This document shows positions 10,157-20,377 of a stretch of 64,000 nucleotides of DNA, piece after piece (the stretch's first letter is position 1; every line of letters starts with the position of its first letter). Where the stretch lies: positions 33,153-97,152 of the forward strand of contig JAGMWU010000122.1 of NCBI GenBank assembly GCA_018697195.1. The letters are read 5' to 3'. Both the position numbers and the translations under genes were made by a program. Under the pieces are notes generated by a model that saw only the letters and a list, made by a program, of their open reading frames with translations, was not told the DNA's origin and made no database searches. Source of the DNA: Certhia americana (lineage: Eukaryota; Chordata; Aves; Passeriformes; Certhiidae).

Positions 10157-13100
10157 GTGGGTACGGGGGAACCCCCAGGACGGGGGAGAAGGAGGAAGGA
10201 GCGGTTGATGCCGGATCTCGTCGGTACGGAGGGGTCCGCATTCAGCCACATCGTGCCTGCTGCGAGGTCTTAGCAGCACCAATAAACACCTTTTTACAGG
10301 CAAAACCACGGCGTCGTCTCCGGCTTTGACCGGCTGCGCTGTTGTAAGGAGCTGTACGTTGGCTATTCGCCTTGGCGGAGAATCTGTAGAGCTGCTCGGG
10401 CCTGGCATGCAGTCACGGTTATATTTGTGGATGTTGATCAGAGGTGCCTGGGATGTGTTAAGGTCTCTTTCACAGTAGCTGTGGTGATCCCTTTGTGGGC
10501 AGATTAGAAATGAATTAGTGTGTTACGAGGTCTAGAGGAAAATAGAATAGTATTATGCCTCTTTTATTGTTATCTGAAAACTATGCCAGATAAGCGATGT
10601 GTTGTTCCATCTCCTTCAATCTTAGAAGTGCACTTGAAAAATAAGTGTATTTGTCTTATTGGCATTCCACAGCATGGAAATATGTTGCGGTTTCTAATTT
10701 TTAAAAAATTTATTAACTGTTTTAAGTATAAAATATGGCCTTGCTATAATGACATGGCTCTTCAAGGGGAGAATGAACATAAATTTAGTATGTTGAGCCA
10801 ATCTACCGATCTGCAAGTGAAATAGTAGTTTTGTTATCATATAGCAATGAATGAGGGCAATTACTTAATATTAAGACATTTTATGGCATTTACTTGATGG
10901 ATGTAATGTGCCAATTCTAGTTTGTGACCGTGAATTCATTGCAATTCAGAGAATCTGAGTGAGAGTGAAGTCTTTAGTGCCAAGTTTGAATTAATTAGAT
11001 GTAAACGTAGGAAGGTGTCTGTGGAGCAGTTGACTTAGGGAGGGGTAAAAACGTGAAAAATCCAGACTCACAAAGTGGAGCAGTGGAGAAATGAGTATTC
11101 CTGCCTCCCTTTGGGGTGCTACATTCAGTAAGCGCAGTAATTTGTAAAAGGGTTCTTGTTTTGCTCCTATTTCTTCCACTTCTCACCTCTCTTTTGAAAT
11201 GTGTCTCTTGTCAGTAGCATTCATCTTTTGTAAGTGCTTTTCTTATCTGTTCTGTCTTGGGGATGAGATAATGTTAAGGGTTAAGTAGGAGTAGAAAAGT
11301 TCATTAGTGAATATGATGTATAATAGAAGTTTGTGACCTGTCCATGACCCATAGTGCTGCACAAAGATTCTTTACCTAGCTGGCTGCCATATTTTTTCAC
11401 TTTACTTCTTTTGGCTGAAGATTACTAACAGAATTTTTTATCCAGTCTGAAGAGACTGTTGTAACCAGAAGCTGAACTTCTTTCTCCATGGGCAGTAATG
11501 AAATTTTTAATATCTGTTTCTTGATAAAAGATGAAAATATTCTGACTGGTGTAAGTAGTTGTTATCTACAGACTGGGATCGCCCTGCTTCTCTGCTTTGG
11601 GAGTACAGTATCTGCTGAACTTGCACTAAAGCATACTTCAAACCAGTGCAAAAAGTGAATGATATTATCTCTCAGCATTCCCCAGGAAAATTTGGAGACA
11701 ACAAAATATTTAATTGTAATTAATAAATTAATAAATGTAATTGTAAAGAAGCAATTGTAATGTTGCTTATTATTTATTTTTATTTCAATAGTACTGTATT
11801 GATGAATACCAACATTTTTAGTGCTTCACAGACATAGCTCAAAATAACATGTGGAATTCATCTGCTGCTTGCATCACTTACTGTGAAAATACAGATATTG
11901 GCTGTCATCTCCAAGCATGGGGTATCTGTTCTTCATTTGGTTAATCTATTCCTTTCCATTTCAGTGGGACCAGCAGTTAATTACACACTCACATGTCCTG
12001 TAGTATTGTGTTTCTTTTCCTATAAGCTTAATCACTCCAAACTGCGTGACTGTGTGGGTGTGTAGGTAGGACTGATCTCTGTCCTACCAGAACTGAAGTC
12101 CCCAGTAAGTAGTTCTGTGACTATTTGTTTCTTGTGCCATTGTGGTATGACAGAAGTTCCAATAAAAGCCTTTATATGTGTGTAAACTCCACTGTGCTTG
12201 TAAAAAGACATTTTAAGGTGAAGCAGTGGTAACGGTTATATGGTGGGATGATAACATTTTATGCAAAGAACTTCTTCGTTACTGAGTGCCAAATTTGATA
12301 GTCCCTGGTAGATAACTTGGTAAGAATAAATGGAGGTTTATGCAGAATGCACTTCCCCCAGAAGCTGAAAAATAATCCTGTTGCAGGTTTAATCACTGAT
12401 TTACCAGTAGGTTCTCTGATGAAAATTAATAATGCTGTTCTCACTAGCAAGTATAGAAGCTTCTTAATTCTCTGGATCTCATCAGCCGTGGCACTAAGTA
12501 TTTGCTGAGATGGCTAATGTCAAAGAAAATGAACCTGACTAGAGCAGAGTCTTCTTTTTTTCACTAAATGTGGTTGTACTTTGCCTTGATGCTCTGTTAC
12601 ATCATACCTGTAAGAGCAGCCATTTACATTCTTTATTAAGGTGTGTGGCAAATCTTGTTTAGCCTAAGAGCTGTTTTGTGCTAACCTTTAAAGTTGTGGG
12701 GCTCCATGGCATCTTGCATTATTCCTGACATGCCTGTTACTGACAATTTTGCATTTCTGATTTGTCATAATGAAATTTTAGAGTTGAAACAACAAGCTCC
12801 AAACCCCTGTGGAAGAAAAGAAATTACATTTTCACCACTGACGCTTAAAATAGCTCTCTTAAAATGGCTTAATGGCATTAAGTTTTATTCCCTTTTGAAT
12901 ACAGATGAAGCAAAGGTCAGAGTCAGGTAAAATTTTCAAAGATTAAGGCTCAGTTTTGAGAAAACAGTGCAACTTCAGTAAATACTTCATAATGCAGGAA
13001 TGCTAACAAAAGCAGCTATGATGTCTTTCTTTGCATGTGATTGCTGGAAGTACTGTGTTTAATTTGTGGGTTTTTTTTAATTTCATTTTGACCTCTAAAA

Positions 13101-16100
13101 ACATAGGCATTGGCCAGTCATATATCTTATCCAAATATAATCTCTCTCTGGAAAAGAGCAAGCTATTTCTTTATCTATTCATTTGTAGGATATAAAGTAA
13201 AGCCTATTGCCTTAGAAGCAATGTGTTAAAATACATCTGTGTTTAAGTGCAATATTTACTGCCTGTCAGCACAGGCAGTAAATAACGTAAATATATGTAA
13301 CTATAAATATATGTCATCTCTGAAAATAATTCCATGAAAAGGCAGATGCCTGCAAGTGTCAGTTATTCATCATCTGTGGATAAGTTGTTGGCTTACCATC
13401 AGTATCACTTTATTACTGCACCATGGCCAGGAACATTTGGTTTCTGTCCTTCAGGTGGATCAGTTCACATGGAAAGCGGAAAGCTTTGTTTGAAAAATGG
13501 CAAAACTTGTGCAATGTTTGTGTAAAAACTACATATGCTGTATGGAATTTGTGTCTTGGTCTAGTTCAGTTAATGCCTGAACTGATTGTTCTTTTTGTGT
13601 GTCTGGCTTTACAAAGATCACTTAAAAAGTTTTAAAATGCTGTTATTTTCTATGTTGCCAGATTAGAAAATGACTGTCACCTAACTAATGTTGAAATACA
13701 AACCTGAACTTACAGTCCTTCGAAATTTTATATTAATTTTTCTCATTTCTTTTCAGATAACAGAAGATTTCCTGGCAACCTATCATGCCAACTATGGCTT
13801 CCATGCAGATGAGACAGATACTTCATCTGCTTCTGGTACAGCCACTGAAAATAAGCAACTGTTAAGTTCTAAGACATCAGGAATACAACCATCAGCACAT
13901 GAGGCAGGACAAAAGCAAACAGATCCAAAACAAAAATCAGAAAAAAGGAAGCTGGAGCCAGGTAAGTGACTAAACACTTCCTTCTGTGTCAGCTGTGATC
14001 TGTATTGTACTGTGGGAAAACTGGCAGTTGATTGCTGTTATTTGGTACAGCAAAGATAAGGTTGTGCTGGTAATTTGCAGAATGGTTCTAAAATTGTGTG
14101 GTGCTTCATAGGTATCCTCCTGAATCTGTATGCAAAGGAGAAAAAAAGCAAATTAAGGCATGTTCAGAGCTTCCCTGTGAATAAGCAAAAATTCTTATAA
14201 ATCTGATGGAACATAGATTCCCATTTTTATGTATATGTATGCTCCAATTTTTGATATATTACCATAACTAAATTAAGCTTTTGTGTTTAGGGTGGTTTCA
14301 TGTTGAAGAAGACAGAAACACAAATGTTTATGTGACAGGTAAGTAATAGTGTTTATTTATCTACTTTGAGCTAAAGATGGTAAAAGAAACTCATATATGT
14401 CTCTAATATTAACTATTCAGTCTGTCATTTGCAAGCTACTTAATGTAACATTCCTGACTGCTTAATGTCTTTGTGACCTTTAAATGCAGATGTGGGAAAG
14501 CAGAATGGATGTATTCCATGCTTTTATCTGTTAAATGGGGTATTCTGTGAGCTGTGTCAGCCAAGTCACTAATTTACGCTTTTATGAGAAAAACAATTTC
14601 TGCAGGCTTTTAAGGGATAACGACAAGTTTATGATGAGATAGTGGATCAGCTATACGTATCACTTAATCTATAATTTTCATTTGTTCTTATAAGTAATTA
14701 TTTGGTAAGAAGGAGGAAACAGTAAAAAAATGTTGAGAGCTGAGTGAGAAAATAATGTGAAAGCTCAAACAAAATTATCTGAGCGCTTATTATGTTGTTT
14801 TTCTACCTCTTTTGGATGGTGGGGTGCTATCTCTAGATGCATATACTTAGGTACACTTGGTGGTTGTGAGCAGTCACAGGAGGGCACATACTTGCATTTT
14901 CAAAAACCTTCATGCAGGCTAAACTAGCATGGGATATCTACCTAATTTTCTCATCCATTTTGTTATTTTGCTAATCCTCAATTGAGAATTCAGTTCTTAA
15001 AATCTCTCTATATTATAATCACTTACTATTTTTATTGAATTTGTGAATGGAGAAAACAGTTGTCTGTTTATAGGTCATGTTCTTATGGTTTTTGGGGGGG
15101 GGTTTTGTTTCTGATACCTAGAAGTGCAGTGGAATTTGAAGGTTGGGCAGGAGAGTTACATTTGCAGAGGTTTTTGTGTCTGCTGCAGTGTTGATGATAT
15201 GCATGACAATAAATCTCTAGGTGAGCATATTAGGGAGCACAGAGATCTTTCTATTCATTACACCTATTACAAAATACAAGGATTTTCAAAATAGTGGTAT
15301 GAAGTAATGCTTAGAAGGTAATGACCAAGGGCAATGGTTTCTTGCAGTGTATGTAAAGTGTTGTCCTTTATTTTGATATATTTATTTACAGAAACACTAT
15401 GGGAAGATTTTTTCTAATGAGGTCTGGTTTTTTTGAAATAGATCATATGTAAGTCTTCAGTTTGAATTTATTTTACAGGTTTGCCTCCAGACATTACGAA
15501 AGATGAATTTGTACAAGTCATGTCAAAATGTGGTATCATCATGCGAGATCCTCAGACAGAAGAACACAAGATCAAACTGTACAAAGATAAGGAAGGAAAT
15601 CTTAAAGGAGATGGCCTCTGTTGTTATCTGAAGGTCAGTGGTGCACTGAAATGCAGTTTTCCATCCTATTAAAGGCACATATAGCCATTGTTTCAGAATC
15701 ACACTCAGAAGATTCTTGAAAATGTAAAGCACAATTTGGAATATAAGTGTTTGTTTTCAAGATTTACTCCAGAAATGCCACTTACCTTATTTGTTTCCTC
15801 TTATCCAACCTGGAAATGGCCATAATACCTGCTGGACATGTCTCTGTGTGCTCCTGTCTTGGGTAGCAGAGATTATGGGCTGAAATGGGAGGCTTCTCAC
15901 CTTTTGCTTTGAAAATATGCCACAGTGTAACCAAGAATATGAAAAAACAGGCCAGGAAGGGACATGCTGTAGTCCTGTATTTACAGCTTTTAATTGAGAA
16001 CTGGTTTGGTTCAGAGCTGTGCTTTCATTCTTTGTTAAGCTATAAATGTTTAGGCTGCAGTACTATTTCCTTATGTGTTGCACTTGTGAATCATTTGGAA

Positions 16101-19100
16101 AGTTGATGATAGCAATTGCAGCTGGCTTTAGTTCTGCAAGAAGCTCCAGGCGGTACAAAATCAAATGGCTTGTGGTCTGTGCTATTTTTGTAATTTTATT
16201 AGTTAGGGCTGTGGAGTGCACAAGCATTAATACTGTCTTCGCTCTAAAGGACTTTCAGGAAAACATTAAAACCTACTGAAGAGTCAACATCTGCTGTTCT
16301 TGGAAAAGTGATACAGATTTTATAGGAAATCAGTCCCCTGAAACCTTTTTGTTCTTGTTTTATGCTTTTAAATTCATCAGCTTGCTTGGATATTGCAGTT
16401 TAGTGTCTGGCATATTTGAATGAAATCTATGCAGCTGCTTTTGGAAGTATTAATCAATTACAATAGAAGTGAAGAAATACCGGGTTTTGATCAAGAAAAA
16501 AATGCCAGCTATGTGTCAGAAGACAGTATCATGGTTTTCAGCGACAGGGACTTGATTCTTAGCACAGTATACTTAATGACATATTATTGGAATACATTTT
16601 GATTTTGCTATGTGTTTTAAGGTTTGTGCTGTGTTTTATCTTCAAACAGAGAGAATCAGTTCAACTTGCTTTGAGGCTTCTGGATGAAGCAGAAATACGA
16701 GGCTATAAATTGCACGTGGAAGTTGCAAAGTTCCAACTGAAGGGGGAGTATGATGCAAGCAAAAAGAAGAAGAAATGTAAAGACTACAAGAAGAAGTTGT
16801 CGCAACAGCAGAAGTTTGTATTTTTTATTGCAGTAAACTATTGCTTGAATTCTAAGTGCTATTAGTAAAGTGGAGCTTTCTTTCAAATACAATGCCAAGT
16901 TTTGCCAAAGTTAAAGTCTTGTCTGACAGTGCAATAGCTTGAGTATTGCATGTTTGAAGGGGACTAGCTCCTAGATTAAATGTTGATATAATGAACTTCT
17001 TTGTGATTCACTCATTAAAACAATACATAGGGAGCAATGGTGCCTTCAGGTGTAAAAGCAAAATGTTACAGCTCTGGGGAAATAAAAGACAGTCTTCCTC
17101 TTCAGTGGATAAGAGCATGCAAGTCCTTTCACAATATCTGGGCTTACTGTTGGATGGTTATAACACTCTGGCTGCTCAAATATGTTAAGTGCCATACTGC
17201 AGTAGTTGCAAATGGCAAGAAATGCTGGCTGCCAGGGGCAGATACTAAAATATCTTTGTAGAGTCCCCCAGACATCTCTCTCCGCTATAAAATATACTGG
17301 GTTTTGAATTGTACCTCGATTCATTGCTTTTATCAGTTAAAAATTGTTCTTCTGCCTTTTGGAACCAAGAAGATGCAGATTAAAGAAGAAAAAAAATTTG
17401 AATATTTTTGGTATTTCAATGAAAGCAGCATTCCACTAAGCATTGTAAACAGTAATGCAGAAATGTTTTCCCATAGTTAAGGGGAGCAAAGGCTACTTGA
17501 TATTTTATCAAGTAATGCCAAAAGTATATCTGCCCCCAAGATACACTGACGGTTCTTGCTGTAAGAAGTCTCCAGTGTGTAGGCAGGTGTATGAAAATTA
17601 TGAAATTGCATTTCACAGCAATTTGTGTGAATAAAAGGACTGTGTTACTTTGGAGTTGAAGAGCATCATTTACTGGTATAATTACTCTCATTTGAAACCC
17701 AAGTTTTCTTCAGCTAGAGTAGCAGGTACAAGATGGAACTTAAGATTTCCCCACCCCAATGTACAATCTTGAGATTTAAAAGTGTAAGTAAATGTGTGGA
17801 GGTTTTTGTAATAAGATATGAAGTAGGCATTTCTTGTCTTACGAGAAGTAAGATTTGCTGTGAGAAGGCAAAGTCCTAGAACAGATGTGCTGAGTTACAT
17901 GACTAGTTTGTGTTGGTGGCTCTACACTGGGGAACATCTTTTTTCTAATGCTTCTGTAAGAGTCAAGGTGTTCTGGCATGTTCTTTTAAATAAAAGCAGT
18001 TAAACTTTACCTCAGGGAATAGTGGATCTCCTTTTTTGCAGAGTAAGTTAGGAAAAAATGGTGAAATACTGACATTTTAATTGCACTTGAAAACAGTTGG
18101 TTCTTTTGTGTGAATTGATATTAGGAAGGAATTAATGTTTCATAAATATTTTCATAAATAAGTGTTTTAAAAAATACCTGTCTTTGAAAAATTATTTGTA
18201 CTCCCTCTATGACCTTTTAGGGTCATACCTTAAAACATCAAATACTTTGTAAGAGTAGTAAACCTGGGTAATTGCTGTGTTTTTTAGAACAGCTTATCTC
18301 TTTGTGTCAAAATATATGTTAATATATTGCAAGAAATGCCAAATTAATGATTTTTTTTCAACAAATACTTGTAGAAACTGAAGAGAGCCGCAACAATATC
18401 TTCTTACTGTTGCTTCATTTCATTAGACAGCTGGATTGGAGGCCAGAGAAGAAAGATGGGGCAACTCGAATGCGGCATGAACGCATTGTTATTATCAGGA
18501 ATATGTTTCACCCCAAGGACTTTGAGGTAGGAAGATGCAGTTTTCTTCTGTAGATTGTGCTGTTAGAAGTTAACACGTCTGAACTTTCTGCCATAAAATT
18601 GTAGCAAAAACTCTAAGCAGATGAAAACAAAATTAAACTTGCTGCTTGGGAGGGGCGTTCTCCTGTGTCAGACATCTGCTTTGAATTCATTCATCTTGTC
18701 TCCAAAAGCAAGAAAAAAATATTGGTAAGAATGTGTTTTTCAAGTCAGGATTTTTCACTGCCTGAAAAACCTATATACCTGACAATATTCCTTTCTGGGA
18801 TAGAAAGAGGAATAAACAACAGTAAAGGTTGGAATGGAGAAATGAGCACAAAATAGCTTTATTAACAAGTAGTACCAGGTGACTTTGAAAATGCAGCATA
18901 ACAGCACTTAATTTATGGGCTTTTAACAGATGGACAAATGTGTACCTGTGGTGATGGAGCAGAAATAAAGCTGAGAGATGTGAGTGCTTGTGTTTAATTA
19001 AAGCTGTGTAATTGCTTTGTAGGAGGATCCTTTAGTGCTAAATGAGATAAGAGAAGATCTGCGGACAGAGTGTGAAAAGTTTGGTCAAGTAAAGAAGGTT

Positions 19101-20377
19101 CTTATATTTGATGTAGGTATTTTTACATGTTGTGTTGGCAGAATTGATGTAGCATGCAAAGGTACAGAGAATTTAGGCTGCTTTAAATGTGAGTAGAGCA
19201 TTCATTTGGATGTGTTTACTCTTGACTTCATCTTTCACTACTTTAAAACTTTTGGAACTTAATGTCTTATCAGCTCTCTACTTCAGTCTATGTAAAGGCA
19301 AACCAACTCTTCCCAGGAGCTTGAATACACGTTACAAGTATGAAAGTGCATGGATACATTATTTGTAGCTAACCTAGCTGAAATGTTTTCTGTGTTCAAA
19401 AATTGTGTTCTGTGTGCCAAGAGAACAACATATGGAAACTTGAAAACTGAACTTTACAAACATGATTATGTATAATCAGAATGGAACTGTGTCCTGATTG
19501 ATTTTATAAGACAATATAAAGAGTATTGGAATGAATGCATTTGTTAGAATCTTATTAAATGCAAGTTTCCTGTCCTTACAGAGGCATCCTGATGGCGTCG
19601 CTTCTGTTTCATTTAAAGAGGCAACAGAAGCTGATTTGTGCAAGCTGACTCTAAATGGAAGATGGTTTGGTGGCCGTCAGCTCAGTGCTGAAACATGGGA
19701 TGGTGTAACGGATTATCAGGTAGCTTTTTAAGGTTCCGTTTTATCAAACATGTCTTCCAAACAGTAAATCTGCGTGAGTTCTAGGAGTGTTTAGCATTTC
19801 TGTCCCCATACCCTTCCCCTGCCCATGCCTGCATTATCTTGCTTCTCTTCAAAAGCTGTAGAATGTCTCCAAAAATCATTCTCAATTATTCAACTTAGCA
19901 AAAAATTAGAAGACCTGTTTGAGTGCTGAAAGCATCAGCTTAGAGGATTAACCACTGGACGTACAGATCATTAGTTCACAGTCAGCATTGAGATATTTCT
20001 GTAATATAAATATTTGTTTAATTTTATCTGTGTAAATACTCATTTTGGCAAGTATGACTCTGTAATGATGTGTATAAACACTTCTTTAACAGGTGGAGGA
20101 GACTGCAAGAGAACGGGAAGAAAGGCTCAAGGTGTGGGAGTCATTTTTAGGGGATCCTGATGCAAAGGAACAGCAAACTACATCTGATTCAGATTCTGCA
20201 TCAAGTAGTGTTAAACTGCTCGAAGGAAAACAACCTCCTGAGGTTAATGACACACCTAAGGAAGATGTAAATGATGAAGCTCATAAGAGGGAGAATAATG
20301 GTGAGGGTATTAATGAAGATGGAGCTTCATCCACAGACAGCAGCCTTGCAGGCAGTGATGGTGAAGCTGATACATAA
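9914..20377 (+). CDS. HTATSF1: HIV Tat-specific factor 1 homologue (Tat-SF1), spliced, 475 aa
   Basis: Nuclear splicing/elongation factor; the human protein associates with U2 snRNP through SF3B1. Exons: 9914-10156, 13757-13961, 14291-14338, 15479-15633, 16650-16813, 18427-18526, 19023-19112, 19582-19719 and 20093-20377. All phases agree. In order: acidic N-terminus; EWDLEKKAWFPK (residues 70-81); RRM1 (about 158-245) with NTNVYVTGLPPDIT; a basic stretch KKKKKCKDYKKK; a U2AF-homology RRM (about 290-380) with the ligand-binding R-W-F at 362-364; a short acidic/Ser-rich tail. The start is the first ATG in the open frame with a good context (G at -3 and +4), and DGNEEF 35 residues on aligns with human DGNDEF near its N-terminus. 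The human protein is 755 aa; the shortfall is almost all in the acidic tail. Confidence 0.95.
10157..13756 (+). other. HTATSF1: HTATSF1 intron 1
   Basis: A 3.6 kb intron with donor GTGGGT and acceptor TTCTTTTCAG. It begins in the CpG island and then turns AT-rich. It contains a perfect 14-bp hairpin at 13253-13284 and no coding signal. Confidence 0.85.
13253..13284. repeat. Perfect 14-bp inverted repeat with 4-base loop
   Basis: Arms TATTTACTGCCTGT and ACAGGCAGTAAATA flank the loop CAGC. Pairing continues imperfectly outward for about 12 more bases per side. Function unknown. Confidence 0.85.
13757..13961 (+). CDS. HTATSF1: HTATSF1 coding exon 2
   Basis: Starts ITEDFLATYHANYGF, matching human ITEDFIATYQANYGF, and ends in a Lys/Glu-rich linker SEKRKLEPG. 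Acceptor TTCTTTTCAG, donor GTAAGT, ending phase 1. Confidence 0.93.
13962..14290 (+). other. HTATSF1: HTATSF1 intron 2
   Basis: A 329-base AT-rich intron with donor GTAAGT and acceptor TTTGTGTTTAG; nothing notable inside. Confidence 0.85.
14291..14338 (+). CDS. HTATSF1: HTATSF1 coding exon 3 (48 nt)
   Basis: A small exon encoding WFHVEEDRNTNVYVT, the linker and first strand of RRM1. Acceptor TGTTTAG, donor GTAAGT; phase 1 at both ends, so it is symmetric and skippable without a frameshift. Confidence 0.93.
14339..15478 (+). other. HTATSF1: HTATSF1 intron 3
   Basis: A 1.1 kb AT-rich intron with a G-run of ten near 15093-15102. No coding or repeat family signal. Confidence 0.85.
15479..15633 (+). 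CDS. HTATSF1: HTATSF1 coding exon 4
   Basis: Encodes most of RRM1: GLPPDITKDEF, GIIMRDPQTEE and the GDGLCCYLK strand. Nearly identical to human. Acceptor TTTTACAG, donor GTCAGT. Confidence 0.95.
15634..16649 (+). other. HTATSF1: HTATSF1 intron 4
   Basis: A 1.0 kb intron with donor GTCAGT and acceptor CTTCAAACAG. Short open frames inside have no homology. Confidence 0.85.
16650..16813 (+). CDS. HTATSF1: HTATSF1 coding exon 5
   Basis: Encodes RESVQLALRLLDEAEIRG, KLHVEVAKFQLKGEY and the basic run KKKKKCKDYKKKLSQQQ. It must end phase 2 at AA before an unusual donor GTTTGT so that the next codon reads K-Q-L-D-W as in human. Confidence 0.88.
16814..18426 (+). other. HTATSF1: HTATSF1 intron 5
   Basis: A 1.6 kb intron with a weak donor GTTTGT and an acceptor TTCATTAG that is followed four bases later by a competing AG. 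No coding signal inside. Confidence 0.8.
18427..18526 (+). CDS. HTATSF1: HTATSF1 coding exon 6
   Basis: Encodes QLDWRPEKKDG, RMRHERIVIIRNMFHPKDFE, the start of the U2AF-homology RRM. Frame requires the first of two closely spaced AGs (18425-18426); donor GTAGGA. Confidence 0.9.
18527..19022 (+). other. HTATSF1: HTATSF1 intron 6
   Basis: A 496-base intron with acceptor TTGCTTTGTAG; nothing notable. Confidence 0.85.
19023..19112 (+). CDS. HTATSF1: HTATSF1 coding exon 7
   Basis: Thirty codons: EDPLVLNEIREDLRTECEKF followed by the second-RRM strand VKKVLIFD. Phase 0 at both ends. Acceptor TTTGTAG, donor GTAGGT. Confidence 0.94.
19113..19581 (+). other. HTATSF1: HTATSF1 intron 7
   Basis: A 469-base AT-rich intron with acceptor TGTCCTTACAG; nothing notable. 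Confidence 0.85.
19582..19719 (+). CDS. HTATSF1: HTATSF1 coding exon 8
   Basis: Forty-six codons: RHPDGVASVSF (RNP1-like strand) and LNGRWFGGRQL. The latter carries the R-W-F motif that in UHM domains grips a partner tryptophan ligand such as SF3B1. Donor GTAGCT. Confidence 0.95.
19720..20092 (+). other. HTATSF1: HTATSF1 intron 8
   Basis: A 373-base intron with acceptor CTTCTTTAACAG; nothing notable. Confidence 0.85.
20093..20377 (+). CDS. HTATSF1: HTATSF1 coding exon 9 (terminal)
   Basis: Begins VEETAREREERLKVWESFL, matching human VEETSREREERLRGWEAFL, then a short acidic/Ser-rich tail ending SDGEADT and TAA. The long glutamate-rich repeats of the human tail are absent. No plausible downstream exon continuing the acidic tail was seen before VGLL1. 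Confidence 0.92.
   Translation: MEETAREREERLKVWESFLGDPDAKEQQTTSDSDSASSSVKLLEGKQPPEVNDTPKEDVNDEAHKRENNGEGINEDGASSTDSSLAGSDGEADT

Larger units (their letters stand above)
9499..10400 (+). promoter_or_regulatory. HTATSF1: CpG island and HTATSF1 promoter
   Basis: A sharply CpG-rich block in an otherwise AT-rich neighbourhood, spanning the HTATSF1 first exon. It contains GC boxes around 9704-9716, inverted CCAAT boxes (ATTGG) at 9640-9644 and 9683-9687, and an ETS-like TTTCCGG at 9744-9750. There is no clear TATA box. This is the usual make-up of a constitutive promoter; the start site itself was not located. Confidence 0.8.
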
